Origin: Vanilla planifolia
Taxonomy: Eukaryota > Streptophyta > Magnoliopsida > Asparagales > Orchidaceae
Assembly: GCA_023846275.1 (NCBI GenBank)
Contig: CM043868.1
Location: 15,409,755 to 15,473,754 of the forward strand
Direction: 5' to 3'
DNA length: 64,000 nt
Positions 36,401 to 49,701 of this stretch are shown piece by piece (position 1 is the first letter of the stretch; each line of letters opens with the position of its first letter). Below the pieces are notes generated by a model, which did no database searches, was not told the origin of the DNA, and saw only the letters and a list, made by a program, of their open reading frames with translations. The position numbers and the translations under genes were made by a program.

Positions 36401-38880
36401 GAAGTCATAGGCTATATGAAATAGACCTTAGTTCCTCAAAGATTAAAATAATTCATTTCCATAGGTATTATTCATAATAAGGTGATTTAAAACGCACATC
36501 CAATCTTATCGTCCTTGAACAACATGTCCATCAAAACATAAGATGAGTCATAGGTCAATGTTTCAATACTATGACTTAAAACGTATTTCAACATAAGAGT
36601 ATAAGAAAACAATAAGAATGATTTTGTTAACATCAAACAACCCTTGTTTTCAATCATTTCTCCACAATTTACATGCCTTGGGATCAATAAATTCTTTAGC
36701 AATAATTGAAATAAATAATAAAGAATAAATGAAAATTCTCAATTATAATGTTTGAGATATACAAGAAGACAAGAAGAAATTAATTACCAAGAAACCATGG
36801 TTGATATTGATGAAGAAAGTATTCATACAAAATAAGAGAATAATTTTGTTGACATTATTATTTATAAAGATTAATACCACATAATAGAGGAATATTATAA
36901 TTATTTAAATAATGAGTTGAGAGGAATATGTCATGAACCTTAAGTAATTACTCTAGACAAATTATAAGATATTCACCTTCAACTTAGAATCAAGTGAAAG
37001 AAATAATTGATTTTTTTAATAAAAGAAAAGCAAGGATATGGTTAGGAATTTTCCATGCCAACGGTCAATGAGACAAAAGAAAACAAAATTAAATTTACAA
37101 ATTTATAAGAAAATAATCATGTAAACTCAAAAATGACAACTATAGAGTCTTTCTTATGATACTAGCTTGAAATAGACCTTAGTGAACATGACAATTTATG
37201 GGATAATCAAGAATTGGTTCACTCAATTTTTGAAAGTAAGCCATTCACTTTATATGTCATTATTATTGCAGCTTTACTTTTTTGGCCAATTGTTAAAATA
37301 TATAATAATCTATTTGTACAATAAATATGGCATCTAATGCTTCATGACATAAAAAAAATACTAATAATTCCTTATTGTGCATGGCTAAGCAATATAAATG
37401 TCATGGCCTCTTATACTTTCCACTCAATAATACATAAATAACAAAAATTATTACAAATAAATTAGAGTCAATGACAAAATAGGTTATATTATCTAATAAC
37501 TTAGGTGAGGTTGACAATAAAATATAATTCAAATCTATTTTTCACAACTAAAATAAACCTTAATATCATGATGCATATAAACTATTGGGTATACAAATAT
37601 AAAATATACAATATATAATAAGAACATCCTTACATAATTCACCAAAAATCTCTCTCAAGAATCTAACTTAATTGTCACTAAGTTTCTTATCTCTATGTAC
37701 ATTTATGATTAGATCTATAATGTAAGTAATGAGTTTCACAAACTTAGCAAATAAACTAAAAGCTATAAGTAGTAAGTAAAATTCAATAAATACAACAACC
37801 CATAATTATAAAATAACAACAATCAAAACATGACAGCTATGAAGTACTTATATGAAAGCATGTCATTAATGCAAATCATGAACATTTTTAGACATAAGTA
37901 TATATAAACATATCATGTTTTTCATACTATAATATTTTTCTTACTTGTTATTCTTTAAGAATTTTTACTTTAATTTTTCTTATATTCCTTATTTTATTCT
38001 AAGTTTTCTTAAAATACAAGAGTTTTATTTTCCTTAAATAACCATTAGTTCTAGTTTTATAAGATCTTGTCATATCTCATATCTATTTTGACATCTTATT
38101 ATCTTATATCTCGACTCTACCCATAAACATATCATAACTTATTAATAATCTCAATCATATTATCTCTGTTCATTCATTTTGTAACAATAACATCATATCA
38201 TCTTTACTCATTTAACTTTGTATAAGTATCAATGATAGTAGAGCTTAAGTCATCAATCTTTATACCAAGTACTAGCAATAGCTAAGAAGGATGTCTAATG
38301 TTAATTTTACTCATCGAACTCTATATTAAGTACTAGAGATAATAAACTCAACTTATCATATACAACAGTTGTAGAGTAATGTCATTAGGAATACAATAAT
38401 CACTTCTTATAACAAAACATATCATGTCATATCATATTTTGAAAGGCTCATATGGCTTATATTTTTTTATTTCATGTTTTTTATTTCTTTTCTTTAATTT
38501 TTCAGTTGTTTTCCTTTGTCATGTTTTGATACACATAATAATTAAATAATTAAATAAATGTAATATATAATTCTTATTTTATATAATATATGATAATATG
38601 TCATTTATTATCAAAATATGTGTATATATATCAAATAATGTTATGCTATTATACTTATATCAATGTATTATTATGAGAAAATGATAATAACCCACTTACA
38701 ACATATTAATCTAATTTACTTACCTAATTTCTTTGGGATAGTTTTTTCTTGTTTTTTTCTTTCTTTTTACTTTCTACATAATCAAATTATATACATTTTC
38801 ATCAAAATAGGCCATTCTTTTTTATTTATAACATGTTCTCAAATTCTTATTTCGCTAAAAGCATAGAACTCTTATTATCC
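27480..38880. other. AT-rich gene-free region
   Basis: The region starts with an A run at about 27487-27507. Over 11 kb I see only short chance open frames, with low-complexity hydrophobic or Lys/Asn-rich translations typical of AT-rich non-coding DNA. One frame at 30678-31028 (116 codons) is longer than average but matches nothing I know. Stretches such as 35790-36180, with repeated 'GGTTCAATC'-type phrases, look like LTR remains, without borders. No tRNA or rRNA is visible. Confidence 0.5.
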
Positions 38881-38910
38881 CTTATGTACATCAACACAAA
38901 TGTATTGAAC

Positions 38911-38993
38911 ATCCAAATCAACATTTGATACATCCAATGTGATGTACCAAATGTTGACTTTGATGTATGGTGTGTCTTAGCATGACATACCAT
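38911..38993. repeat. Two adjacent imperfect hairpins
   Basis: The first stem pairs 38911-38934 with 38941-38964 (24 bases, three mismatches) around a 6-base loop; its core is CATTTG/CAAATG with GATACATC/GATGTACC. The second pairs ATGGTGTGTC with GACATACCAT around a 7-base loop at about 38967-38993. They may be the remains of a miniature inverted-repeat element; no TSD was established. Confidence 0.55.
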
Positions 38994-39030
38994 ATATTAG
39001 TTGACACACTCTATGCCCCAACACAAAGCA

Positions 39031-41816
39031 TGCATTTAGCAAACCATTCCTTAATAATTTTACTTTCAAACCAAACCAAACCAAAATCAAACATAATGAA
39101 GTGATAATTTGAGGGTTAATGGGAGTAAAAAATACATGCAATATTTCTAAATCTATAAGTGCTCAAAGAATAGTAACTAAAAAACACCTCAAACTCTCCA
39201 AAATAAGCTTTTTGAACCTTTTCATACTAAACTGCAAACTAAAGCAAACCTATTGGAAAGCAAAAGGAAAACTCATGTAAAGCTATAATAGCCACCATTT
39301 TCTCTATATTTTTACTTGATTTAGTAGCTTAATCTAACATGAAATTTTATTTTCCTCCCTAGCTTGGCTTCTCAAAACTAAATTACTTTTTTTTTATTAA
39401 GTTTTTAATTTCCACAATTGGCTTCCTTCTCATGCAATAAAAAGCCACTCATTGATTTGTATTGCAATGCAACACTTATGGTAATACTTAAAAGACAAAA
39501 ATATCAAAACACCTACACTACTAGTTGCTTAAGAGATAGAATATACTCAACTACTTTATTGATATAAAATAATTCCTTTGACTTTAAAAATTTCAAATAA
39601 ATTTATTTGATTGTCAAAAATTATAAACCATGTACTAATATATTACTCTTAATGAGCTCGTTCCAAAAATATACTTGTCCATAATATCTAAAATATTTTA
39701 CAACTAGAACATTTTTTAAGACTCGACCAAATATTAATATTTTAGTTTGCATATTAAAGTTTTAAAATATTAGCTTTATTAAATAATATATAAATATTAA
39801 ATTCTCAAATACATAAGGATATTGTGTTGAGTAGAAATTTAGGATATTACAATAAGCTTTCTATTGCATTTCACAATAACGTGATATGAGCTCCACTTAC
39901 AATCAAATTATTACACTAGCTGCTTACATAAATTCAACTTCCTTGAGCTTAAAAACTATTGCAGACGAAATAGATCTAGCATTATGCATCATTGATCTTC
40001 CTCCGCAATGACAAGGATACTCATGCACGCTCTTCCTTCAAACATTTTGTTGACTTGAGTGGGGTTATATAAGGGTACAAATATCTTGAAAATAATATTG
40101 AGAATTTTCTCAAGCACTAACAAGTTTCCAAAAAATCATGACACATTAAATCATCTTAGACAATCCTTCATGAAGCAACATAAAAATCAAAGTTCACACT
40201 TTGTTAATTCAACTTCAATTGGTGTTATCAAAGTAAGTTCAATACCTTTTAGCAATGTTGCTTAAGCTTTGTAAACTTTTAACTTCAATTCAAGATGACA
40301 TTGAAATATATTATTACGAAGTCATTAATATATGGCTCTGGCTATCATCATTTATAAGCTTATAAATATGGTCAACAAATTATAAGATCTAAGAAGTTAC
40401 TCTTATAATCCTTGTTAAGTTTAAAAAGTAATTTTTCATGTGTCCAACTCTTTAGTTCAAATTTGGAAAAATTTGAACTTTTAAGCTTAACGAAGACTAA
40501 ATTATGTTTCAACTAGTCTAAAAGTTCATCAATTCTTAGAAGTAGATATCTATTCATGACCATAATTTTATTGAGGATATGTTGGTTGCTAAACATTTGT
40601 CATCATTTTGTCCTTGAACGTCATTACTATAGGTGATCAATATGATGACTCACTATATTGAAGGCTACAATCTCAAGCAAATCTTATAATTGCTTGTTGA
40701 TTTTCTTTTGAGTACGTTTCACTCTATTAACAATTTTTATGGCAAAAAGTACCACCAGATTGTGTTATGGCTTCCTCATGTTCTTTCAATTGATAATTGA
40801 ACATCGTTATGAAGATGACCATTTGATAATTGCAATGAATATTTTTCCATGAGTGTTGTCTCTATTACGTGATTTGGATAATAATCACTTGGTTAGAATA
40901 ATTGTTAATGTTTATTAAGCCATTAAGTATTTGACATCTATTAAATAGCCTTATACAAAAAGAAATTTATCATTGATCACATAAGTATTTTACAAATCTT
41001 AATCTATCCCAAAAAATTAATGATGTTAACTTAAAAGAAAAATCTCATCCCTAATCATTTTATGTACTAATATGATTATATAATTGTTTCTAATTAAATC
41101 TAAAAATTGTATAAGCAATCTTAATCATCTACATGTCAATTATTATTTGCAATTGATTAGCAAATCTCCAATTCCTACTACATATGGATCAATGGTAATG
41201 CTTACCATAGTGTAGAGGCAATATTATAATATTTTGAGAAAATAAATTACATGTCAATGTTGGTCATAGTTATAGACTTATGGGATTTAGTTATGAGGAT
41301 TATATCTTGGATTGAAAATGATACTATTAAACTTATAATTGAAGTACCTAAAACAAGAAATGTTTATTTTATAAAAATTATTTTATAATATTTATCAATT
41401 AATCCACACTATATTTGTTATTACATGGTTTGTTATCAAGTTAGATCATAAATGTGAGGTTTTGTGCTACCTTCTAAATGTTATCAAAAATATCTTTTTC
41501 TTTGAATGGGTATACACAATTAATGATTCTCTATTTTTGTAATCTTATGTCATTTTCTTGGTTTACTGTTTTTGAAAAGTCTTGCTTATAAGATTCATAC
41601 ATGGAGAAATATCAACAATTGATGGAGATGTATTCATTCATTAATACAGTTGAAATTTGATTTATTATTGAACTGACCGTTTTGACAGTAGGCAACCTTT
41701 GTGATGTAATAAACATAAAAACAAAGATTAACAGATAAAATTTTGGAAAAGGTGTACAAAACGCAAGACAGTATCTGGCCTGCTCTTTTCATTATTGTTT
41801 AGCCTTGCCATCGAAA
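39031..41816. other. Region upstream of the NPF gene
   Basis: This is AT-rich with no gene. From about 41040 to 41760 it matches the region 48870-49360 upstream of the NPF pseudogene, so this part was copied with the gene. A TTGAC core (W-box type) lies at about 41683, roughly 130 bases before the ATG; its function is not shown. Confidence 0.5.
41040..41760 (+). repeat. Source segment of the NPF upstream duplication
   Basis: Blocks such as GTACTAATATGATTATATAA, CATTAATACAGTTG and TTATTGAACT recur in order at 48890-49280. The two segments keep collinear order up to their NPF-like exons. Confidence 0.7.
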
Positions 41817-43935
41817 ATGGCTAAGACGAACGGCGAATCAGCGATCGACGATTATACCAAAGACGGCAGCGTCGACCTCCGCGGCAACCCTGTTCTCAGG
41901 TCGAAGAGCGGAGGTTGGAAAGCTTGCAGCTTCATCGTCGGTAATAATCTCTCTAATCAATTAGCTACCTACCGTAGGGCATGTTGTTAAATGCGGATTC
42001 AACTGTTGGAAGTGACTTGCTGTGCTAATTGTGGGGGAGAATTAATTGCAGTGTACGAGCTGTTCGAAAGGATGGCGTACTACGGCATAGCTTCCAACCT
42101 GGTGCTGTACCTGACGAATGAGCTTCATCAGGGAACCGTGACGGCGTCCAATAACGTCACCAAGTGGTCTGGCGCAGTCTGGATAATGCCCATCCTCGGT
42201 GCCTGTGTCGCCGACGCTTACCTCGGCCGATACTGGACGTTCATCATCGGCTCCGTTATCTATTTATTGGTAATTTGTTTCTGACTAGTTGTCTTCGTGA
42301 CTCGCCTGAACTTTTCGTTATTGTAAATCGTTACTTTATTGTCTTTTGACAGGGAATGATCCTTCTAACTCTGGCTGTGTCCATTCCCTCTTTGAAACCT
42401 CCCAAGTGTGGCTTTGGAACAGCGGACGTCAACTGCAGAGTCAACAAGGCATCGAGTCTGCAACTTGGCGTCTACTTTGCAGCACTCTACATCATCGCCC
42501 TCGGCACCGCTGGGACGAAGCCCACCATCTCCACCATTGGCGCCGAACAGTTCGACGAGTACCATCCAAAAGAGCGGGTCCATAAGCTCTCCTTCTTCAA
42601 CTGGTGGATGTTCGTCATCTTTATTGGCATCCTCTTCGCAAATACTCTACTTGTCTATATCCAGGATAATGTGGGCTGGACCGTGGGCTATGCCCTACCC
42701 ACCCTTGGTCTTGTCATTTCGGTGATCATCTTCCTCGTTGGCACTCCGTTCTACCGCCACAAGATGCCACTCGGGAGCCCTTTTACCAGGATGGTGCAAG
42801 TTCTTGTGGCAGCTTTGAGGAAGTGGAGGGTGCCCTTTCCCGATGACCCCTTGGAACTCTACGAGCTAAAAGCAGGGGATTACGAAGGAAAGTTGAAAAG
42901 GAGAATAGAGTGCTACACGCCCTCGATGAGGTAATTTGGACAATTTCATTCCATTTTGAAGGAGAAGAAAGCGTGATTAAATGTGAAAACACCGAAAACT
43001 AGCGTTTATGATTTGTTTTGAATATGAAAAACAGAGTGCTGAGTAAGGCAGCGGTGAAGACGGCGAAGTCCCAGAGTCAATGGTACCTTTGTCCAGTGAG
43101 CCAAGTGGAGGAGACTAAGCAGATGCTGCGGATGATCCCCGTCCTCGCGGTCAACATCATACCCTGCGTTATCGTCGCGCAGATTAGCACTCTCTTCCTC
43201 AAGCAGGGCGCCACCCTCGACCGGAGCATCGGTCCACACTTTCGCATCCCACCGGCAAGCCTCGGCGGATTTGTAACCTTCTCTATGCTCGTTTCAATCG
43301 TCCTGTACATCCGCTTCTTCGTACCCTTCACCCGCCGCCTCACTGGGAACCCCCGCGGGATATCGTTCCTCTACCGCATGGGCATTGGCATAATCATCCA
43401 CATTGTCACCATGGTTATTGCTTCCCTCACCGAGCGCCACCGCCTCGCTATTGCCCGCAGCTCCGGCGTCGCTGAGAGCGGTGCTCAAGTGCCGATCACC
43501 ATCTTCCTCATCGTGCCGCAGTACGTGCTGATGGGCATCGCGGACACGTTCATCGACGTGGCCAGGATCGAGTTTTTCTATTACCAGGCACCGGAAGGGA
43601 TGAAGAGCCTCGGCACGTCGTACACCTTGACCTGCCTTGGCTTTGGAAACTTTATCAGTAGCTTCCTTCTGAAGACGACGGAGAAGGTGACTAGGAGGAG
43701 GAGCGGCGGCAATGGAGGATGGATTCTGAACAACCTCAACAAATCGCATTTGGATTACTACTACGCCTTTCTAGCCGTTCTCTGTTTCCTTAATTTCGTT
43801 TTCTTTCTTGTTGTCTGCCGTTTTTATGTTTACAGGGTCGAAACCGTCGACCTCGAAGAAGCCAAGCATGAAGACGAAGCAGCCAACACAGATAGCGCAG
43901 ACAAAGCAGTTAAGAGCTTGATCATTTCACCATAG
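41817..43935 (+). CDS. NPF-family (PTR/NRT1) transporter, NPF5 / PTR3-like
   Basis: This is a proton-coupled major-facilitator transporter of the nitrate/peptide family; members carry nitrate, peptides or plant metabolites. Exons 41817-41940, 42052-42269, 42353-42930 and 43035-43935 sum to 1,821 bases, 606 aa plus TAG. The start is AAA ATG G. The N-terminus has DYTKDGSVDLRGNPVLRS, then the proton-coupling ExxER motif at residues 44-48 (YELFERMAYYG). These are followed by LHQGTVTASNNVT, GTAGTKPTISTIGAEQFDEY, KLSFFNWWMF, DNVGWTVGYALPTLGL, EETKQMLRMIPVL, KQGATLDR, IPPASLGGF, GNPRGIS, GIADTFIDVARIEFFY, APEGMKSLGTSY, and WILNNLNKSHLDYYYAFLA near the end. This text closely follows Arabidopsis PTR3 (NPF5.2). 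All introns are GT-AG. Exons are much richer in CG than the introns and flanks. The substrate cannot be read from sequence. Confidence 0.94.
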
Positions 43936-43947
43936 TTACAAATTAAA

Positions 43948-43953
43948 AATAAA
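43948..43953 (+). terminator. Possible poly(A) signal of the NPF gene
   Basis: AATAAA lies 13 bases after the stop codon. That is close for a functional signal, so other AT-rich elements downstream may be used instead. Confidence 0.3.
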
Positions 43954-46900
43954 AAAATGAGTTGAATGATTCCCTAGTTTCATATTTGCTTCAGTGAGGG
44001 TCTCACTGTAAACTATATTTTCCTTTGTGTTGAAATTGCCCACCGCCAACTTGAGTCCCATCATCTGACCACCGCATTCCGTCCTCCGATGGCTGGGCAG
44101 GCGGATTGACAAAAGGGCAACCGGTTATGGAAGGCATTTGTCCTCCAAAAAGGTGTCTCGCTTGTTATATTTTTAAATCAATCAAACAAATGATTGTGGC
44201 AAATGTCTCTTAACTATGGATAGGAAAACTACATTTTTATAAAAATGATTTTCAAAATTTTTTTCTAAAAGTTTAAAGTCACTCTTCTCACTCACTCACA
44301 AAATAAAGTGTAATCGATCAAATAATCCAATTTCATGTTTATTATGTCCATGTTAAGAGATTTGACTTGTTTAATAGAAACCTATTCTCAACTTATAAAA
44401 AATTATTTCAACTTGTCAAAAATCAAATTACAACTTGAATTAAAAATAAAGACAATAATAATTCAAACACAAAGTGAGAAGAGCATAATGAAATTCATAA
44501 AAACCTTGTTGAAACTTTTGACACCATATTAATCTTGACTATAATATTAATTAGGATTATATGGTGTATTGATTAATCAAAGTTTATTAAAATTTTAATA
44601 TAATATTTTTATTTAATTTTATGATGATGAATCTATATATTCTTTTGAACAAAATCGCATATCTTATCTACTAACAAATGACTAGCATTAGTCATCTTAA
44701 TAGAGAGAGAAGCATTGACATTTCACATAATTGAATTTTTTTATGACGATTTCTCTCTCACTTTCTCCCCTTCTCTTTGTTCCCATCATTTTGGGTTTCG
44801 TCCTTTTGCAAACGTCACTATTTTAGCTTCCAAATTGATCCCATGAGTATCTTTGGTATCATCTTACAAGAATCATGTAGATGAAAGCGAGCAATATAGA
44901 ATACTTCCAATTACTTGAAACTCCCCAAAATTCGGACCAATATTCTCCTCTAAAGTTGCAATGTCAACGTAATGGCATTTGAATAGATGATGGCTCAATT
45001 TATAGTTCTCATACACTCATGTTGCTCCTCTCCAGATCGCCCAACCTTGGCTTTGGTAGTAATCCTTATTATTCGAAGATCTTTAATCTTTCAATTGTTA
45101 GGAAATTAAATCCTAACGTGGACCCATCAACCTTTTATAGTGGATTTGACAAGTTTTGATCCTAGATCTCTGATAATTTGACAAGTTTTGATTCTAATTC
45201 TCCAATAATATCTAGTAGTGTAGCTATACCATCTATTTAGTAGCCTTATAAAGGCTTTTAGCTATTGAAGTTTACAAAAAATGTCAAACAAAGAGATGTA
45301 TAGTTGACTTTATTGTAGTGCATTGTTGTAGAATTTGAGTGAAAACATTCTTGCTAACAAATACCAATTAAGAATTTTATTCCAAAATAGAACTTTTGTG
45401 TATTTGTTTATCACGAACTGTGGAACCACAATGTTTATGACCAAATTTGGCAATGCACTAATTATTTGACATATGTTAGGTGCTATAAAATGTAAGTTGA
45501 TAATCATATTTCTAAAGATGCTACCATAGGGTTTTCCTCACACCTCCTAGAAGGCTCCATTGCTTGCTTCATCGATTTCATATAGGTCTAAATCAATTTT
45601 TTTTTTAAAAAAACTATTTCATTTTCTTTAGGAAAAGATCTTTTTTTTAAAAAAAATCAATAACTTATTTTTATTGGCTATTTCTTATATTTAAAAAATT
45701 ATGCAAAATATTTTAATATTTTAATTATATCTTTTTGCATCATGTGTCTTAGACACAACTAATGGAGAATTTAGATAATCTTAGAAAAGATGTTGATGCA
45801 ATGCAAAATGTTATTATTGTTTCAAAAATGGACTAGATAAGAAGAAGGCTATTTTGAATAATTTAGGTTATCAAATAAAGAAAAAAAAAATGAAACTTGA
45901 AAATACAATGGACCCTTAATATCTCCCAAATGATTCCTTTGAAAATAATCATCACTTTTTAATAAAGAATAAACCAAACAGAAGAATCTTACCCTTAAGA
46001 ACAACTTTAGAGATGACCAATTAGATATCTACAAAAAAGTAAATATCGTAGCATTAGTATTTTTAAGATTATTATGATGGTAAAAGATTTTAGATTGGTT
46101 AACCTAGATGAAGGGCTTATTTGATTAATATAACTTTGACGACCACCAAATAATCAAATTTGCTAAAATGAAGTTGGTAGAATATCCTAAAGTATTTTGG
46201 ATAAGTATCTTAGCAAATGAATAAAAGTTTCATAGATGAATCCTCATTTATAAATGAAAGAATCATTCAAGGGTAACAACTATTCTAAGTATCTTGATAA
46301 GAGATTACATAAATAACTAAATATATTTTGACAAGAGAGCTCTACAATACTCAAGTATTTAAAAAAAGGGCTAATGGGTTATAATTGGTTATCCAAAAAA
46401 TGATTGTTAGTTGGCCAACATATTTGTCTTAAGCCATAGATTAGCAATTAAGAAAGAAGTAGAGATATATGATTCTCAAACTTTGGAGAAGGATAGAATT
46501 TTTGGCAACTTAGTGATGATAACTTAATTTCATTATTAATATGGGTGGAAACAAATCACAGCCTTTTATACTTAAGATCCTAATATCAATTGTTGGACTC
46601 TAATTGTTGATATCATGCATTACTTTTAAAATCATTATGAGCACTACTTATTGTAGTTATATAAAACCAAAAGAATTTGTGTTTCAAGTGTTAATAACAT
46701 AATCATAGATAAGTTTACACTTTCTTGTGTTTAGGAATAGAAATCCCATAAGTCTAATTATGATAAAACTTAAGAAGAGAACAATATCCAACTTGATAAG
46801 AAGGAACATATATGTTGAAGAGAACTATTATGAATTATAAGATATTTGTTATATTTGGGGATTAAAAATGAATTAAATATTAAAGTTGTAAAAGTAAGAA

Positions 46901-47836
46901 TGCATTTAATTTGATGGCAAATCTCTTTATGATTTGTTTGATTTATTTGCACTTACTTTCATATCATTTATATTTTTATGTAACTTTTTTTTCTATTATA
47001 CATACAAAAATAAGGCTACAAAAAATTTGATAATTTAGAACATACTAAAATAATAAGTATGAGTTATTCTTTAATAGAGCATGATGAATAAAGCTATATT
47101 CTACTTATCATGTACTTTGAAAACTTGACCTCATTATCATTTATTAGATCTTATGATGCTTTCAAATTTGATAGAAAATTAAGCCTTTTTTCATTTATTC
47201 TAGTTTTCTCACATCTCATGTGTATTACATCTAATGCTTTCAATATTCAAAATTAATCTTTGTATGAAGGTACATTGCAAGCAAGCCTTCCTTTAGGTGG
47301 TTCAAAAGATGAACAAATTAATATGCTTTCATACTCTTAGTCTTTTGATTACGATAACCTCTTTTTTGTTATTTTCTCTATTGGTTTTTTTATATCAACC
47401 CATAAATCATAGATGTACCTAAATTAGCTTTCTACTAGGCAAGCAGGAGAGGTTTGGAGAGACATATTATCAATCTTATAAGAGTCCGCCTAAAATATAA
47501 TGTAATAAGGCATAGTTCTTTTTTGTGATATAGTAGACCAATGTAGAACAGGATTTGTCAAGTAATGACCCAAATTTCTTGATAATGCTATGACATATTC
47601 TTCTTTTATTAGCTTTCAAAATAGGTTTTTAATCAAATAGGACCTAATAGCATGCTCACAAACATTATTCACAAATATCATATATATCTCACTACGCATC
47701 CCCTCTTCTTTCTTTTTTATTTTAATATTGTATTGTACTTTTTTTACTCAAATATAGTACACTCTAGTCTAGTTATTACTTGATATTACTCTTCTAATAT
47801 AACATACTCTCATAGGTTAAAGTACCATATGGTCAT
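43954..47836. other. AT-rich region downstream of NPF
   Basis: A short CG-richer patch lies at about 44040-44150, possibly still transcribed 3' sequence. The rest is AT-rich with only short chance open frames. Around 45770-46480 the plus strand weakly recalls retroelement gag text but is too broken to assign. Confidence 0.4.
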
Positions 47837-48944
47837 CTATACATATTATACATTTCATTTTTAACCTAGATATAACATAACAAACCATCCTAATGAAGTT
47901 CTGGATTGTTTAAAAAGATCAATGCATTATTTGTTACCTTCAAACATACCAAATGTTTCCTTCAAGTTACTTCTTAACACTTATATATTATTCATTTTGA
48001 GCATAATATATTGTATGTTATTTATTAATGTATCATACATTTCTCTTAACTTTATTTCTTCTCATTTTATAATATTTATTTTACTTTTAATATATTGTAT
48101 ATTACTTATTAATATATTATACATCTTTCTTGAGTTTTTCTATCAATATTCTTTTTTAGGTCTGATGTATTTTATCGATAAGCTAATGTGTTATACATAA
48201 TTGATGTTTAACAAATTATATGTCAATCAAAAGAATTTGATATTTATATAATGAATAAAAAATGGTTAATGTGAAGAGAGTTTCATAACTAAAAATTTTA
48301 TCCTAACAAAATATGATCCATTTGATTCTTCTATCAATCATTTTAAGTACCAATATGATTATACAATTGTTGCTAATTAAACCTAAAAATATATACATAT
48401 TGTACATTTCATTTTTAACCTAGATATAACATAACAAACCATCCTAATGAAGTTCTGGATTATTTAAAAAGACCAATGCATTATTTGTTATCTTCAAACA
48501 TACCAAATGTTTCCTTCAAGTTACTTCTTAACACTTATATATTATTCATTTTGAGCATAATATATTGTATGTTATTTATTAATGTATCATACATTTCTCT
48601 TAACTTTATTTCTTCTCATTTTATAATATTCATTTTATTTTTAATATATTGTATATTATTTATTAATATATTATACATCTTTCTTGAGTTTTTCTATCAA
48701 TATTCTTTTTTAGGTCTGATGTATTTTATCGATAAACTAATGTGTTATACATAATTGATGCTTAACAAATTATATGCCAATCAAAAGAATTTGATATTTA
48801 TATAATGAATAAAAAAAAGTTACTATGAAGAGAGTTTCATAACTATAAATTTTATCCTTAAAAAATATGATCCATTTGATTCGTCTATCAATCATTTTAA
48901 GTACCAATATGATTATACAATTGTTGCTAATTAAACCTAAAAAT
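47837..48944. repeat. 554 bp tandem duplication
   Basis: Copy 1 (47837-48390) and copy 2 (48391-48944) abut exactly. They agree at nearly every base over long stretches, including AACCTAGATATAACATAAC and ATGAAGTTCTGGATT, with scattered substitutions. Each copy holds the same 92-codon open frame (47922 and 48476), hydrophobic and AT-driven, which I do not regard as a gene. Inside each unit an older repeat of about 84 bases is visible (ATATATTGTATRTTA ... ATACATYTYTCTT). The right end of each copy carries the segment also found at 41060-41110 upstream of the NPF gene. Confidence 0.9.
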
Positions 48945-49360
48945 AATATGTGCCATTATAATCATGTTGATTAGCTATGGATCAAACATCATAAATAAGT
49001 TGCTTGAGGTTCTTCAAACAAATGGATGCACAAAACATCTGATATAAATGTGCTCCGAAGTAATCTAATCATTTAATTAGCAAGATTTTTTATTTGAAAG
49101 AATATGTAAAATTAATCATTAATGTGTTTATTTATTTGATTTTATTTCTCAATTTCTTGTTTTATCACGTCTTTGAAGAGCCTCTTTTTGCATATAATAC
49201 TCATAATTGGAGAAAAATCAATAAATAATAGAGATATATTCATGCATTAATACAGTTGTTTAAATTTGATCTAATATTGAACTTTTTTTTATAATAAATA
49301 ATCTAGATAATGTAATAAAGGCTCTCATCATAATAAAAAATTAATAATAAAATCCAATGT
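48870..49360 (+). repeat. Duplicated NPF upstream region
   Basis: This is collinear with 41040-41760, with many substitutions and deletions. It leads directly into the NPF pseudogene, so gene start and promoter were copied together. Confidence 0.7.
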
Positions 49361-49434
49361 ATCACAGGCCGCACAAGTCATGATATCCTGGGCAAATTAG
49401 GGCACAGTCAACCCGAATAAGCTACCTATTGGGA

Positions 49435-49701
49435 TCACGCAAAGACAAGCAAGATGACGTGAGGACGAAACGTGGCGGTTGGAGTAATCATCTCTGTCAT
49501 CATCAATTGCCTATGGTAGGAGAAGGTTATTTTTTAGATGCTGGCGTACTTAGGCATATCTTTGAACCTGGTGTTGTACGTGACAAATAAGCTCCACAGG
49601 GAACGGTCCATGACGTCACCAACTGGTCCGGTACCGTCTGGATGACGCCCATTCTGGTCGCCCATTGGACATTCGTCGTTGGCTTGGTCGTCTACTTCCT
49701 A
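49435..49701 (+). pseudogene. NPF pseudogene fragment (exons 1-2 only)
   Basis: The fragment matches the 3' end of exon 1, intron 1 and exon 2 of the NPF gene at 41817. A GGCGGTTGGAG block is followed directly by an intron-1-like TAATCATCTCT, because the last 20 or so bases of exon 1 are deleted. Exon 2 text (a GCGTACT...GGCATA block, then AACCTGGTGTTGTACGTGAC, a CTCCACAGGGAAC block, ACGTCACCAA and TGGTCCGGT) is broken by frameshifts, and a deletion removes the segment before TGGACATTCGTC. The exon 2 donor GTAATTT at 49702 is retained in place. Nothing matching exons 3 and 4 follows. Confidence 0.85.

Noticed and set aside
42365-43749. Long minus-strand frames (up to 151 codons) opposite the NPF exons
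   Set aside because: They are shadows of the CG-rich NPF coding strand; the plus-strand frame gives the full transporter.
45770-46480. Weak gag-like text on the plus strand (LDWLT, then later gag-style phrases)
   Set aside because: Too many stops and too little similarity to assign without a database search.
47922-48754. Two nearly identical 92-codon open frames with hydrophobic translations
   Set aside because: They lie in the two copies of an AT-rich tandem repeat. The Ile/Leu/Tyr/Phe-rich translation follows from base composition and there is no start context, splice structure or known family.
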